Shown here one piece after another: positions 37,201 through 49,619 of a stretch of 64,000 nucleotides of DNA. The DNA is from Byssochlamys sp. IMV 00236. Lineage: Eukaryota > Ascomycota > Eurotiomycetes > Eurotiales > Thermoascaceae. Made by a program: the position numbers and the translations under genes. Where the stretch lies: positions 806,001 to 870,000 of the forward strand of contig MSJH02000812.1 of the NCBI GenBank assembly GCA_001931875.2, read 5' to 3'. Under the pieces are notes generated by a model that was not told the DNA's origin, made no database searches, and saw nothing but the letters and a program-made list of their open reading frames with translations. Position 1 is the first letter of the stretch; each line of letters opens with the position of its first letter.

Positions 37201-40200
37201 TTCACTTATCCGACCGGTTATCCTCTAGACGAGAATGACCCACTCTACGTCACAATTCATGACATTCGGGAGCGAGCCGGATGGGTCCTCCATGAGGTCC
37301 ATAGGTTCCTGACCGAGAAACAGGAAGATGATGTCGCTTGCTTTGGGGCCCTCTATACTGCCTACAGGTCGTGGTTCATCGACGTGGGTATTGAGAGATC
37401 GGCCCACGTCCTTGATAGGGTCAGTCGGCTTCTTGCTGCAGATATCCATCCATACAAAGTCAGCGGTATTCGGAAGGATTACCCTCGTCCTTTGCTCGTA
37501 CGCAGGGCGAATGTGTACCACTTGCAACGCCTAAGGCACAACGCCAATCCAAGGCCTCGCTCCAAGCTGGATGAGATCTTGCTGTTGGACATCGCGGAAT
37601 CGTGTGTCTCTCTTTACACAGATACCCGCCGTAATGCCCAGAGTGCTGGCGAGTCAGCTCTCAAAGCCATCTGGGGCTCTCGGTTGGTGGTGATCCCCCC
37701 ATTACTGAAAGCCCTGCAGAAGGCAGTAAAAGAGAACGATCATCCACGCATCAAGGGTGCTTTGTACTCGCTTTTGTTTGGCAGCCTTGCGAAGACTGTT
37801 GGAAGACACTGGAAGTACACACCGACGTTGATAAGAACATATATCGCTGCCAGCGCTGTTGACAAGCCCTCTGTTCAGAAACTGTGTTCCGGAGCTGTGT
37901 ATCAAATCATGGACTATGGTCGTGCCATGGAGAGGATGGCCATTCTCGATCAAGATATCGTCAAGTCAATAGCTCCGACAGATAACGTTGACCAAGAAAT
38001 TGAACAGAAGCGCAAGTCAATAAACAACAAGCGCGTGACGATTGAGAAGAAGAAAGCAGATCTCTCAGAGGAGTTGGTCAATCTGGCCAGAACTTCTCAC
38101 TGGAAGATCGCCAGCCGGGCAGCCACGATTGTGATCAGTATGGGTCTGCGGTTTGACTACATTGCCAGTCAGAACCTGGTGGATCTGGTCACGCAGGGCT
38201 CAATCGACGACCATCCTGGTCTTCGCGGCATGTACTCCCAAGCACTTATTGCTCTGTTCACGATGATAGACGTTCGAGCAATCTGCTCTCATAATTACGA
38301 GGACTATGTCTTGGGACGCCAGAATTTCCCTTCGAGGATCCAAGTAGCCACTAAGCGCTACGAGAAAGGTTGGACGGAAGAGTACTTGTCGAGCTTCGCA
38401 AAGCCCGAAGCTGAGTACTACATCGATCATGACTTCCCCGGCTGGCTCGTGTGGGCAGAGACCATGCCGGCTTATAAATCCAACGTCAGGTACGATATCG
38501 AATATGACGATGTGGAGTGGAAGGTGCGCTCTCATATGGGCAAGCTCTTCGACCGCAAATGGTTCCGGAAGTTCTTTGAGTACCTCAAGCAAGAACCCCG
38601 AGATGCATCAGCCGACAAGTTCCGTATGGCTTGTGCTATGATGCTTCTCTACGTGTTTGAATTGATGTTCAGAGACGAATTGACTGCCGTGACCTTTGAC
38701 GAGATCAAGGAAGAAATCGCGGCGGTCTTTGAAGATGGCAGTGACAAGCACCAGCATCGAGCCACGGCAGAGATTCTGGGAGCTTTGATTAGCTCCGTCA
38801 CAGATACGAGTGTCGAAAAGAGAACAGTGGTCTGGGAATATGCCTTCCCGATTGTTAGAAAGATTTTTACCGATGGGCTGACACCGGAGAACTCTGGTTA
38901 TTGGACCACTTTCCTTCATATGATCCTGCAATGCCGCGATCCTCGTCGTGCCTGGCCATTGGTTGATTGGCTCGCGAGCTTTAGGTTGGATATGACATCG
39001 AACGCTGCGTTCAAAGAGAGCTCCAAGATTAATCTACTGCACCAGTGCATCATTGATGCAGGATGGCATTTCCAACTAGAGAAGCCAATCCTCCAAGACT
39101 TCCTTGGGCACCTTGACCATCCGTACAAGGGGGTCCGCGAGGCAATGGGACAGACGCTTGGAACAATTTACCGCACAAGATATCACGAGTCATATTCAGA
39201 TGTGAATGAACTCGTGAAGTCTCAGAAGTCAGCGTCGTCCATCGGCACTTATCCGTACCATCCAACAGAGGAATTCAGCAAGACTCTGCGTGATGTGTTC
39301 GAAAGACTCGAGAAGTGGCGACATGAGAGGGAGCCTGGTCAGCAGACACCTTCGTCCTACACTTCGGGTAGCAAGACCGTGCTGCTCTGGCTCGACTCTA
39401 CGCTCTCCTCGCATGAATGCACGCAACTTGTACCTTTCTTCCCAGATGTCTTTACTGAGCAGCTGTTGCACATGATGGACGTCAAGGAAGACCCGGAATT
39501 GCAGTCCCTGGCATATCATGTCTTCCGCCATCTGCCAAACATCCCATATCCCGCGGAAGATAACTCACAGTTTATACAGTCGCTGATACATATTGGCCTC
39601 ACGTCAGCCTCCTGGCATCAGCGTCTGCGAGTCATGATCAACATGCAAATCATCTATTTCCGCCGTTTGTTCTTGATATCTGGTGGAGACCGCGAAAAGC
39701 TCTTTGAATGCATTGCGACTATGCTTCAGGATTCTCAGCATGAGGTCCGGGCTGGTGCCTCAGCTACACTGTCCGGCATGATCCGTTGCTCTCCGGTCGG
39801 TTTGCGCGAGCAAATGGTTCAGAGACTGAAAGACCGTTTCACGAAAACCCTTGTCGAAAACCCCTTGCCAAAGAAACCGAGAAACTTCCGTGGATTGTCA
39901 CCCGCTCCTTCTTCTGGAGCCAGCACTCCTACACCCGAACATACCCGTCTTATAATTATCCGACACGCAGCGGTTCTGGGACTGGGAGCTCTCGTGCAGG
40001 CCTTCCCGTACACAAGCCCACCGCCAAGTTGGATTCCTGAAGCACTGGCGATCCTGAGTACGAAAGCCGCAAATGACCCGGGTATTGTTGGCCAGAGTGT
40101 GAAGTCTATCATTAGTGAATTCAAGAAGACCAGACAAGATACATGGCACATCGATGCTAAGGTAAGGTTCCTATTCTACTGCTCTTCTCCATTTGGAATG

Positions 40201-40283
40201 ACTAACACCTCTCCTTGTAGGCATTTACACCGGACCAGCTTGAAGATCTGTCTGGCGTGCTTTGGAAGAGCTACTTCGCGTGA
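34262..40283 (+). CDS. blm10: Proteasome activator Blm10/PA200
   Basis: The exons are 34262-34707, 34761-40161 and 40221-40283, giving 1969 aa, between human PA200 (about 1840) and yeast Blm10 (about 2140). The protein is a HEAT-repeat solenoid that caps the 20S proteasome in nucleus and cytosol and helps core-particle assembly and ubiquitin-independent degradation. The N-terminal block RPRTYPYFKYMPYE and the repeat-rich remainder fit the family. An acidic loop (around nucleotides 37070-37200, with DGHISDAEMADADG) resembles the disordered insert of Blm10. The last exon is only 63 nt and ends LWKSYFA-stop. The terminal Y-F-A corresponds to the family's C-terminal tail (YYA in yeast and human) that docks into the 20S alpha ring. 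Reading through that last intron would give a false tail to 40569. Both introns have canonical ends. Confidence 0.95.
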
Positions 40284-41103
40284 GGAGGTAAGGGTCTGTA
40301 ATCTACCATCAGCGAAAGGCGTCCACGACGCCTTCTCATCTTCATTGAAGCGGGCGCCGAATGCGGACTTGAACAGTTTACTCTATGTTCGCAGAATTGC
40401 CCACTTTCGCTATGCCACATTGGCTAGCTTCTCCTGGTATTCTTATCTCTTTATTATCGGTGACGACTTCTCCTTCAAGGATATATTGATCTATAGGGTA
40501 ACGAGTCCGTCTTGCCGTTCGGACTTGTGGTGGTTGGAAATGCGATTCGGGTACGGTTGCGGTTCGTAAAATGGTGGCAGCTCCGAGATAATGTCAATTT
40601 GATGACCTGTATCTGATGCTTTGAAAGTGTATTTCATAATAGAAGCTTTTCATGTGAAGTATCCGAGACCTGCAAGGTCTAAATTGCATCTACCACTTAG
40701 TAGCTTTTCCTAGACTGATATTGAGTGTCGAAATCGGTATGTCCAGCACCTATGGGAGCTGAGCACTGCGCTATTATGTAGGATTTCCATGTTACAGACT
40801 TGGATTGTGACTTCAAAATACGTAGTCGGTAACGGGGGATCTCCATCGATAGTCATACCTGTAGCGTCGTAAACCGTCCAGATCACGTGATGCACGTGAC
40901 GCAGCTGCATCGGGCCAGCGTCGTAGCTGGCTTGGAACATCAACCACCAGGGCTGATTCCTGAGTTGTGGCTCGTCTGCACCACGTCCTTTATAAACGAT
41001 ACCCGAGTGTTTTGACTGTCTTTGCCAACAGGCAGGTCCTTGTTTGAAGGCATTCGATTGTTGGCGCGGTTAGAAGGGCCTGTTACAGGCAGCTTCGCCC
41101 ACC
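40284..41103. other. Intergenic region between blm10 and vph1
   Basis: A frame stays open to 40569, but it is only the unspliced continuation of blm10. The rest is the vph1 promoter, with two CACGTG cores listed separately. No gene is seen. Confidence 0.7.
40883..40899. promoter_or_regulatory. Tandem CACGTGA E-boxes upstream of vph1
   Basis: Two CACGTGA cores, at 40884-40890 and 40893-40899, stand nine bases apart, about 205-220 bases before the vph1 start codon. The first forms the perfect palindrome TCACGTGA. Such cores bind bHLH factors. In animals V-ATPase genes are controlled through similar GTCACGTGAC (CLEAR) sites, but whether fungi do the same is not known to me. Confidence 0.45.
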
Positions 41104-43982
41104 ATGGCTGCTCCGAAGGACACCTTCTTCCGCTCTGCGGATATGAGCTTGACACAGCTCTATATCGCAAATGAGATTGGTCGAGAAGTCGTTGGTGCAC
41201 TGGGAGAGATTGGGCTGGTCCAGTTCCGAGACGTGAGTTTCTCTTCCAACCTGGGGAGGAAGGAAGCAAGGATACGGGATGGAATGGCGACGCGCCCCGT
41301 TAGGAAGATGGGGAGAGCTCGGATGTTGACTTTATGATTGTCTGCAGTTGAACCCGGATACCACCGCTTTCCAGAGGACTTTTACGAAGGAGATCAGACG
41401 GTTGGATAATGTGGAGAGACAGCTGCGTACGTTTATGGTTGTTTGCTGGATATAGCATGCGAGTGCTGATTGCGGATTGTGTCGCTTAGGATATTTTCAC
41501 TCCCAAATGGAGAAGGCGGGTATTCCGATGAGATCGTCTTCTGAATTCGCGAATGCACTGGCGGCTACTTCGGCCTCGGAGATCGATGACCTCGCTGAAC
41601 GCAGTGCAAGTCTGGAGCAGCGCATTGCTTCCCTCAACGATAGTTATGAGACGCTGAAGAAGCGGGAGGTCGAACTTACCGAGTGGCGCTGGGTGCTCAG
41701 AGAAGCTGGTGGCTTTTTCGACAGGGTGCGTTATAGTTGTTTTGACGATTGGAGGGCTGCGGACGAGTAGGCTGACACTGGTTTAGGCACACGGCCATAC
41801 GGAGGAGATCCGTCAATCCTTCGACAACGATGAGGCTCCCCTGCTCCGGGACGTCGAGCAGCAGGTTCCTCGCGGCCAGAACGGTGATGCTCAGGCTCAG
41901 CAATCTTTCTCCGTTATGAACATCGGCTTCGTTGCAGGTGTCATTACGAGGGACCGCATTGGAGCGTTTGAACGTATCTTGTGGCGTACCTTGCGTGGTA
42001 ACCTCTACATGAACCAGTCCGAGATTCCGGAGCCTATCATCGACCCAAGCAACAATGAGGAGATCCACAAGAACGTTTTCGTGATCTTCGCTCACGGTAA
42101 GGAGATTCTTGCGAAGATCAGAAAGATTTCCGAGTCTCTTGGGGCCGATTTGTACAATGTCGATGAGGACAGTGAGCTTCGGAGAGACCAAATTCATGAG
42201 GTCAACACCCGTTTGGACGATGTTAGCAATGTCCTGCGCAACACCAAGAACACTCTTGATGCCGAGCTCACGCAGATCGCTCGCTCGCTTGCCGCTTGGA
42301 TGATCATTGTCAAAAAGGAGAAAGCTGTCTATAATACACTTAACAAATTCTCCTATGACCAGGCCAGAAAGACTCTGATCGCGGAGGCTTGGTGTCCCAC
42401 CAACTCTCTCCCCTTGATCAAGTCAACTCTGCAGGACGTCAATGACCGTGCCGGTCTCTCGGTCCCGACTATTGTCAATCAGATCCGAACGAACAAGACC
42501 CCGCCAACCTTCATGAAGACGAACAAGTTCACCGAAGGTTTCCAGACAATCATCAATGCCTACGGTATTCCCAAGTACAAAGAAGTCAACCCAGGTCTGC
42601 CTACGGTTATTACTTTCCCCTTCCTGTTCGCTGTCATGTTCGGTGATTTCGGTCACGGTATGCTCATGACTCTGGCTGCCTGTGCGATGATCTTCTGGGA
42701 GAGGAAGCTTCTCAGGACCAAGTTGGACGAACTCACTTACATGGCCTTCTATGGTCGCTATATCATGTTGATGATGGGTATCTTCTCGATGTACACCGGT
42801 TTCCTCTACAACGATATCTTCTCGAAGTCGTTCACCATCTTCCCCAGTCAGTGGCAGTGGCCTGAGCATATCCACAAGGGCGAGTCTGTCGAAGCTTCGC
42901 TAAAGGATAACTACCGCTATCCATTTGGACTCGACTGGAACTGGCATGAAGCGGACAACGGTCTTCTCTTCACAAACAGTTACAAGATGAAGTTGAGTAT
43001 CTTGCTGGGCTGGTCTCACGTAAGTACCCTGTGGTTTTTAAGTTCTGACTGAAGGCGACATGAACTCACAAATGTCTAGATGACTTACTCTCTTTGCTTG
43101 CAATACATTAACGCGCGACACTACAAGTCGAAGATCGATATCTGGGCCAACTTTATCCCTGGAATGATCTTCTTCCAGTCGATTTTCGGTTACCTTGTTA
43201 TCACCATTGTGTACAAGTGGTGCGTTGACTGGACCGCCAGAGGCCAGTCTCCGCCCGGTCTGCTTAACATGCTGATCTTCATGTTCCTCAGCCCGGGTAC
43301 AGTCGATGATCCACTGTATCCCGGACAGGCTAGTGTCCAGGTCCTGCTGTTGCTTCTCGCGCTTGTCCAGGTGCCTATTATGCTCTTCCTGAAGCCGTTT
43401 TATCTTCGCTATGAGCACAACCGAGCCCGTGCTCTCGGCTACAGAGGTCTGGGCGAGCAGTCGAGAGTGAGCGCGCTTGATGAGGATGGCGATGCAGACG
43501 GTCGTATCTCCGAAGGACGGGACAGCATGGTCAGCGATGGCGAAACTGTCGCGATGATCACCCAGGATCTGGGCGACGAAGAGGAGCACGAGGAATTCGA
43601 ATTTGGCGAAGCAATGATCCACCAGGTCATCCACACCATCGAATTCTGCCTTAACTGTATCTCCCACACGGCCTCTTACCTCCGTCTGTGGGCCCTTTCC
43701 CTTGCTCACCAGCAACTGTCTATCGTGCTGTGGAACATGACCATCGGGACTGCTTTCTCGCAGGAGTCGCCTGTTGTCCGTACTATCATGGTTGTCGTCA
43801 CCTTCTACCTTTGGTTCGTGCTCACGATTTGTATCCTATGTGTGATGGAGGGTACTAGTGCCATGTTACACGCCCTCCGTCTACACTGGGTCGAAGCCAT
43901 GAGCAAGCACTTCATCGGTGACGGTATCCCCTTCACACCGTTCAGTTTCAAGACCCTCCTCGAAGAGGAACCGGTGGATTGA
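41104..43982 (+). CDS. vph1: V-type H+-ATPase subunit a, vacuolar form (Vph1)
   Basis: Five exons (41104-41232, 41348-41426, 41490-41725, 41787-43019, 43080-43982) encode 859 aa, close to yeast Vph1. The protein is the large membrane subunit of the Vo sector and forms the proton half-channels that acidify the vacuole and other organelles. The N-terminal half is cytosolic: [32 protein letters not shown] joined across intron 1, coiled-coil [18 protein letters not shown] and [20 protein letters not shown]. The C-terminal half has about eight membrane helices. Its marks are [22 protein letters not shown] [15 protein letters not shown], and [19 protein letters not shown], which holds the essential arginine, R761 here. 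An acidic loop lies between helices around nucleotides 43470-43600. The gene is convergent with fructose-bisphosphatase. Identification is secure. Confidence 0.97.
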
Positions 43983-44774
43983 AATCTTCATTCCTTAACC
44001 TCTTCTTTCTTTTTTGGAGTTGATCTTTCCCGCCCTTCTTTTCGTCTTCTTTCTTCTATTCCTGCTATCTGCACAAGCGGTGACGGAGCAATCCTGTATT
44101 CAAATCGGATTGGATAGTAGATAGGTAGTAAGAGCTGTAGAAATATCAAATATATACCAATATATCTATCATATCAATTATGTCATCCAAGAGAGAGAAA
44201 ATAATATCTACTTAGTGGCTGTGGAGACAGCACATTGCGTAACTATGGTAGAAGTACTCTAAAATCGCCTTGTGTAATATAATATTTCCTATTGTCATAG
44301 GGCTTTCAGACGTGATTTACCTTGCCTTCCAATATGGTAGCTACTTGCCACTCTGTAGTGGATTCACATGGTATCCGCCCTGACGTCATTTGCGTAACCA
44401 ACTCTTCCAAGTTGTGCGTATCTAGAGTAAGTACGTACGCAATTTACTACAATAGTACGTGCTACATTGGCAGGGCTCTTACGAAAGGATTTGATGATGT
44501 GATGATAATATTATAGAATTTTTTTTCTTCTCTAGATTGCATTTCCTTAAAACGAGGTCTCTATACACAAGGGATATACATACTAAACGTTAAGATATAG
44601 AGTGCGTATAGTAGGCCCGGTAGATCCAGCTCGGTCCTATCCCAGTCATAAAAAATAAATAGTTTTGATAAAGAAGTTGAATATAGAGACCACGTCATAT
44701 GCGAAGGGAAAAAGCGCTCGCGTGTGTGCTAGTCACGCATGAGACTTTTTGGGGCGGTCGTGATTTGGGTTCGT
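43983..44774. other. Convergent 3' intergenic region
   Basis: The 792 AT-rich bases between the convergent stop codons of vph1 and fbp1 hold both 3' ends. No gene is supported. Confidence 0.7.
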
Positions 44775-45904
44775 TTATTTGTTGTACTTGTTGTACTTCT
44801 CGATGATCTTCTCAACCTCGCCCTTGGAGCCGAGGTAGACTCCGCTCTTGTCGTGGATGTGTTCTGGTACAACTTCGAGGAGACGCTCCATGCGGGAGTT
44901 GACGGCCAGACCACCGGCGTTCTCGAAGATCTGGGCCATCGGGGCACACTCGTACAGGATACGCAGTTTGCCCTTGGGGCTCTTGGAGTCGGAAGGATAG
45001 GCGAAGACACCTCCGTACAGGAGGGTACGGTAGGCATCGGCAACCATACTGCCGATGTAACGGGCGCTGTAGGGCTTCTTGCCCTCACCAGGGTACTTGA
45101 GGTCGTTAAAGTATTCCTTGGTCCAGTCGGCCCAGTAACAGCTGTTACCCTCATTGACGGAGTAGATGGCGCGAGTGTGAGGCAGCTTCATGTTGGGGTG
45201 GGTAAGGATGAACTCGCCCAGCGAGTTCTCCATGGTGAAGCCGTTGACAGTGCTGTCACGCATGGTGATGACGAGCTGCGCTGAAGCACCGTACATGGTG
45301 AAACCAGAGGCGACAAGCTCAGTACCCGGGCGCAGGAGGTCTTTGGCAGTGACCTTCTTGTTAGGACCTAGGACCTCCTCGGGGAGCTGGAAGATGCCAA
45401 AGATAGTACCAACAGAGACACCAGCGTCCAGGTTGGACGAACCGTCAATGGGATCACACACCACAGCATAGCGGGCGTGAGGGCTTTCGTCGAAAACGAT
45501 GGCCTCCTCTTCTTCCTCAGACACGAGGATGCGGACCTTTCCGGATCCGCGCATGGCGGAAATAAAGATATCGTTACCAATCACATCCAGCTTCTTCTGG
45601 TCATCGCCTGTGGTGTTGGAAGAACCAGCCAGACCAGTGAGGTTGATCAGGGAGGCACGACGGATGTAGTATGCGATGGACTTGAAGGCAAACTGCAGTG
45701 CGTGGCACAGAAGACTGTAGGGTCGAGCTGTCAGCCACTTGGATCAAGACTGGACAGTAGGGAGGGGATGTTCACAACTTACGTGAAGTCACCGGTTGCT
45801 TGAGGATGCTTCGTCTGCTCCTCGGTCAGGAACCGGGTCAGGGTGACAATGTCGGTGTTAATCTTCTCCTGTCCGACAGGAGGTGCGCTGCCGTTTGCGG
45901 CCAT
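44775..45904 (-). CDS. fbp1: Fructose-1,6-bisphosphatase
   Basis: On the minus strand the exons are 45783-45904 and 44775-45714, giving 353 aa, the usual eukaryotic length. This cytosolic enzyme hydrolyses fructose-1,6-bisphosphate to fructose-6-phosphate, the committed step of gluconeogenesis; the Aspergillus nidulans gene is called acuG. The N-terminus reads TDIVTLTRFLTEEQ. The metal-binding signature DPIDGSSNLD is at 128-137 and is preceded by the acidic loop SEEEEEAIVF. The C-terminal part includes ARYIGSMVADAYRTLLYGG and an ALYECAPMA-like RILYECAPMAQIFENAGG. The one intron has canonical ends and joins codons exactly. The promoter, to the right, has a CCG-N7-CCG element and two GCGGGG words that fit the CreA consensus SYGGRG. 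Both suit a gene repressed by glucose and needed on gluconeogenic carbon sources. Confidence 0.97.
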
Positions 45905-48900
45905 TATGATAGATCGAGGGATAGAGTATTATATTTCTTGCTTTGAGAGTTTGGTGACCAGAGAAGGTCGATGATAGTCGCCCGATATAAACCGTGATAT
46001 CTCAACCTCGGTTCGGCGGGGAAAGGGGAACTCTAGAGATCCTTCCGGATTGATGCGGGGTATGTTGGTTGAGCAGAGAAGCAGCAACACGCTGAAGTCA
46101 GGAGTGGAGGGGAAAATGAATAAGTTAGATAGTTTCAAGTGAGAAGAGAAGGGGAAGCCGAGGAGCGAAGATGGCCTGGATTTAAATGCAGGACGGTTAT
46201 GGATCCTGCTGGAGCATCCTCGACTTCTTTGCCGGATCACAGGGTAAGACGTCAGAGGGTCTGGAGCGAGATAGCGCCAGCGATCCCGTCCAGGTACCTG
46301 TACCTACCCAGGAAGTCACTCTACGCGTATTCATTGCAAGGGAGATACATCGAAGCAGGTACCAATACCCACCGCGGGTGTCGTCACAGCCAACGTGCTA
46401 TTATTGTTTTCCCCGCGCTAGACTCTCTCCGGAAGCATCCGACATTTCCCGGGAGCTCCCTTCATTCCCCGGTTCTCCCCGCGCCCAACCCCTTTGGTTA
46501 AATTTGGCCAGCTCTCCGCCAGTATACGTGTTCGGCCATTTATGTCTTGCTGTAATAAGAGATACCTGCGATAAGACGTGCTTCCCAGCGGTTATTATTG
46601 CTCCCATTGGACCAAGAAAGACCCGGATTGACTTGTCGATCCAACAATATCAACTACTAGTTCTGGTGTCTTAATGGGGCTGCAGAATCAGCTGACGGAA
46701 CGAGTTTTCATTATGAACTACCTACTTAGTTATCGTGAAGCGGTCCCGTCTCTAACGCATTAATAAGAGGTTCTAGGCCGGACTCCTGAATATAATAATA
46801 GTGGACGGGGCACAGCGGAATTACTAAAGTTAGGAGTAGTCTACAGAGTCAAAAAAAATAATAATAATTATCATAATAATAACTAACTATTGAAGTAAAC
46901 GCGCTTCCACATCGATAGCGCTGTCCTAATTGCGGGAGGCAAATGGTCTCGTGATGTGATGTGCCTGAGGCGCGTTGTTAGACTCGGATTAGATAAGCAC
47001 AATATTCGACCATCCCGATTAGGAAGGACTGTTCTAGCCCGATTTGGGTTAGCATCTCGGCAACCACGACGGGCCGTAGCTCGAAAAAAGTTCCTCACTA
47101 TTTCACGCGCCCTCACCTTCTAATTTTTCTCTTTGCTCGATCATCAGTCAACAGATATGGTGCACTGCACAGATGTCGTGTCAGGCACCAGCCATCTATC
47201 TCAAAAGATGGACCGATACAATGATCATCAATCTTGCTTCTGACACTAACAAGCAACTGTTCGCAGCAGCAAGCGAAACTGTAAGTGCTTTCCAGAAATT
47301 TTTGTTGAGCCACTCCTTCCGCACCCTGCATCATGATGATTTGTATCACCGCTAAACTAGAGTCTTTGACCCCCAGGGGCATGAAACTCAATTTGCACGT
47401 CAGGCTGAACCTGCATCCTTGACATGATTTGTGTGATGGATCTAATTGCGTTGCATGATGCTAACTGCGTTGCATTTAGTAGGGCTTATATCTATTTATC
47501 TTCTAGGACCTTGAATCCAAGGTCCCAGTATCATGACAGTATCCGGTACGTTGTCATATTTGCTTTATTTCTCATTTTCCAAATGGCTTCTGTGATGATT
47601 ATTCGTTTAATATACGCTGGAAATTACCGACTGAGACCTTCGGGTCGTTGGCGATAACTTTTATGGCACATAACTGAGCAGCCTTTCGGAAAATTGAGAA
47701 ATTTGTTTCAATCTCTCTCGGAGACATTGCTAACATTTGTGAAGATATGTAGGCGCTCACTGTAGCAGATCTCTGCTCTGCCCACAGATTCCATCATTAT
47801 TGGTAAGCGCACAGACTCCCACAGAAGTCTTCCGAAAATATCACTTCGAAGATGAAACGGCACTGGGCTCCGACGGCGTCAAAAGGCGTTCGGTCGTGAT
47901 GGACATGCCTCTTTGCGACAGGCCTAGAAAACCTCGTCCACTGAGATCTACCATTGATGTTTTTTACATGTCACTCGGATTTCGCAATAAAATTCTGACT
48001 GTGGATCCTATTTAGATCCTAAGCGAAGCTATTCTTTGTGCGCTCTAGTAATTCAAAAGGTAATGAAAATCCTCTTATGCCCCGCACAATATGTTTTTAT
48101 GATGAACACCTAGATGACGAGTCTTATTCGAGTTTTCGATGCAGACAACCTTTTTAATTTTAACCATTCATGCTTTCCTGACAATCATTGTTGCCTCTAT
48201 AATCATGGAATTTTTTCCAGAGCTAGTGCTGACTTCGGATCCATAGGTGGGGCCTCGATTGAATAGTCGACCATGCTGGAACCAAGACATCAGCCTTGAA
48301 TCCTCGATGTAGGTTACAGTTACGACATCCTTCCTCTATCGCACCCATGTGATGATTCGACGTTATTTATAAAGACAAGCATATGTCCAAGCTAGCTTGC
48401 TAGCGAAGACGACAACCGTCATGACTGATGCCTTAGCCTATGCCGTCTACATTGAGGACTGTATGTGACTAGGTACTGACGGTTTGATCTTCAGGACTGC
48501 TACCTTTGGGGAACGAACACCGGTTATCTTGACAAAGGGTAAGTCCATAACTGATTTCTTATCCTCTCACCCCATTACATGATGATTTACTTTATATTTT
48601 ATCACGACGGTCAACATAACTTTAACATTGATGACCATTGCCTGTGACAGGGCTATATCTGACACATTTCCCTTCAAAGTGCATTCTCTGAAGATGTTTT
48701 TGGTGCCGTTCAATCTTGCTGACGTTCGGTCTATAGTAGGTATACGAAACCCTTGCCAGCTTGGCTTTATTGCAGTAGGGCCTTTTTGTCCCTCGTAGGA
48801 TGCTTTTATACGAAACATGAAGAATAAATAGCCAATCCAAAGATCATTGTCTCCAAAATTCCTTTCATAATTTCTCGCTCCCTAGCATCGAGTTTAAGTA

Positions 48901-49619
48901 GCCGCTAGAGATTCTGTTTGTATGGCAGCCTTGGCGCCTTTGAGTTAAGCCCCGCACGTCGGTTGACTCGTAATCTGAATATGGAAATGGACAACTCATC
49001 TGTCTTAAAAGTTGATGGCAAGAAGCGCTTTAGTCGGGAAAGCTGTCTCTTGATTCAAGTTGATTGAGATGTAGCCGATCGATTCTCCGCAGCAGAATAT
49101 CCGCTGTGCATACTTGCAGCCGTCAGAGTATTACATTAGGTGGTAGACGTGTTGGTGTTGCCCCACGACGGTTCATATCTCATTATCGCCAGATGGCCAG
49201 CAGGCGAGCATTCCTTTGATTGGCACCAGCTATCAAGATGGATCGTTTGGCGAGCTCTGAGCTCTCGCGTCAGAACCAGAAACGCCGCTCGTGCGGAAAC
49301 GTGATTGACGATCTCGATGATCGATCGGGATCATGTGGACTTGTAACCAACCAGGGAACAAGAATGCCCGCTCTGATATACTCGGATCAGCTCGTCTACC
49401 GTGGGCTGCGATCATAAATACCTTTCGAGACAGCGACAGCGGCCCATAGAGCTTGAACTAAAGAGGTGGGGAGTAGATAGAGTAGGCATCCGTAGAAATA
49501 AGTAGCAGATAATAACCGCAGGATCCCTGGGATCGATCTCATCTAATATCTAAACATCAATAAATCATCCTTGCTCGTGGGAGATCTCTAGTTTAACTTC
49601 CGTGCATCGTCAACCCAGT
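45905..49619. other. 3.7 kb divergent intergenic region between fbp1 and the MscL-like gene
   Basis: The first 700 bases form the fbp1 promoter. From about 46.7 kb to 49.2 kb the DNA is AT-rich, with a TAA/AAT microsatellite near 46854-46880 and a few short open frames. One of these, at 47800-48015, is highly charged but resembles no family I know. The region may include decayed sequence. No gene is supported. Confidence 0.55.
46046..46058 (-). promoter_or_regulatory. CCG-N7-CCG element in the fbp1 promoter
   Basis: On the coding strand of fbp1 the sequence reads CCG-CATCAAT-CCG, 142-154 bases upstream of the start codon. AcuK and AcuM, the zinc-cluster activators of gluconeogenic genes in Aspergillus nidulans, are reported to need a CCG-N7-CCG motif. 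GCGGGG words, which fit the CreA consensus, are at 46016-46021 and 46055-46060, the latter overlapping the element. Both words read 5'-3' on the plus strand. Confidence 0.55.

Noticed and set aside
40284..40569. Open continuation of the blm10 frame for about 95 codons
   Set aside because: Intron 40162-40220 has canonical ends, and splicing yields the expected proteasome-docking tail. The read-through sequence is unlike any Blm10.
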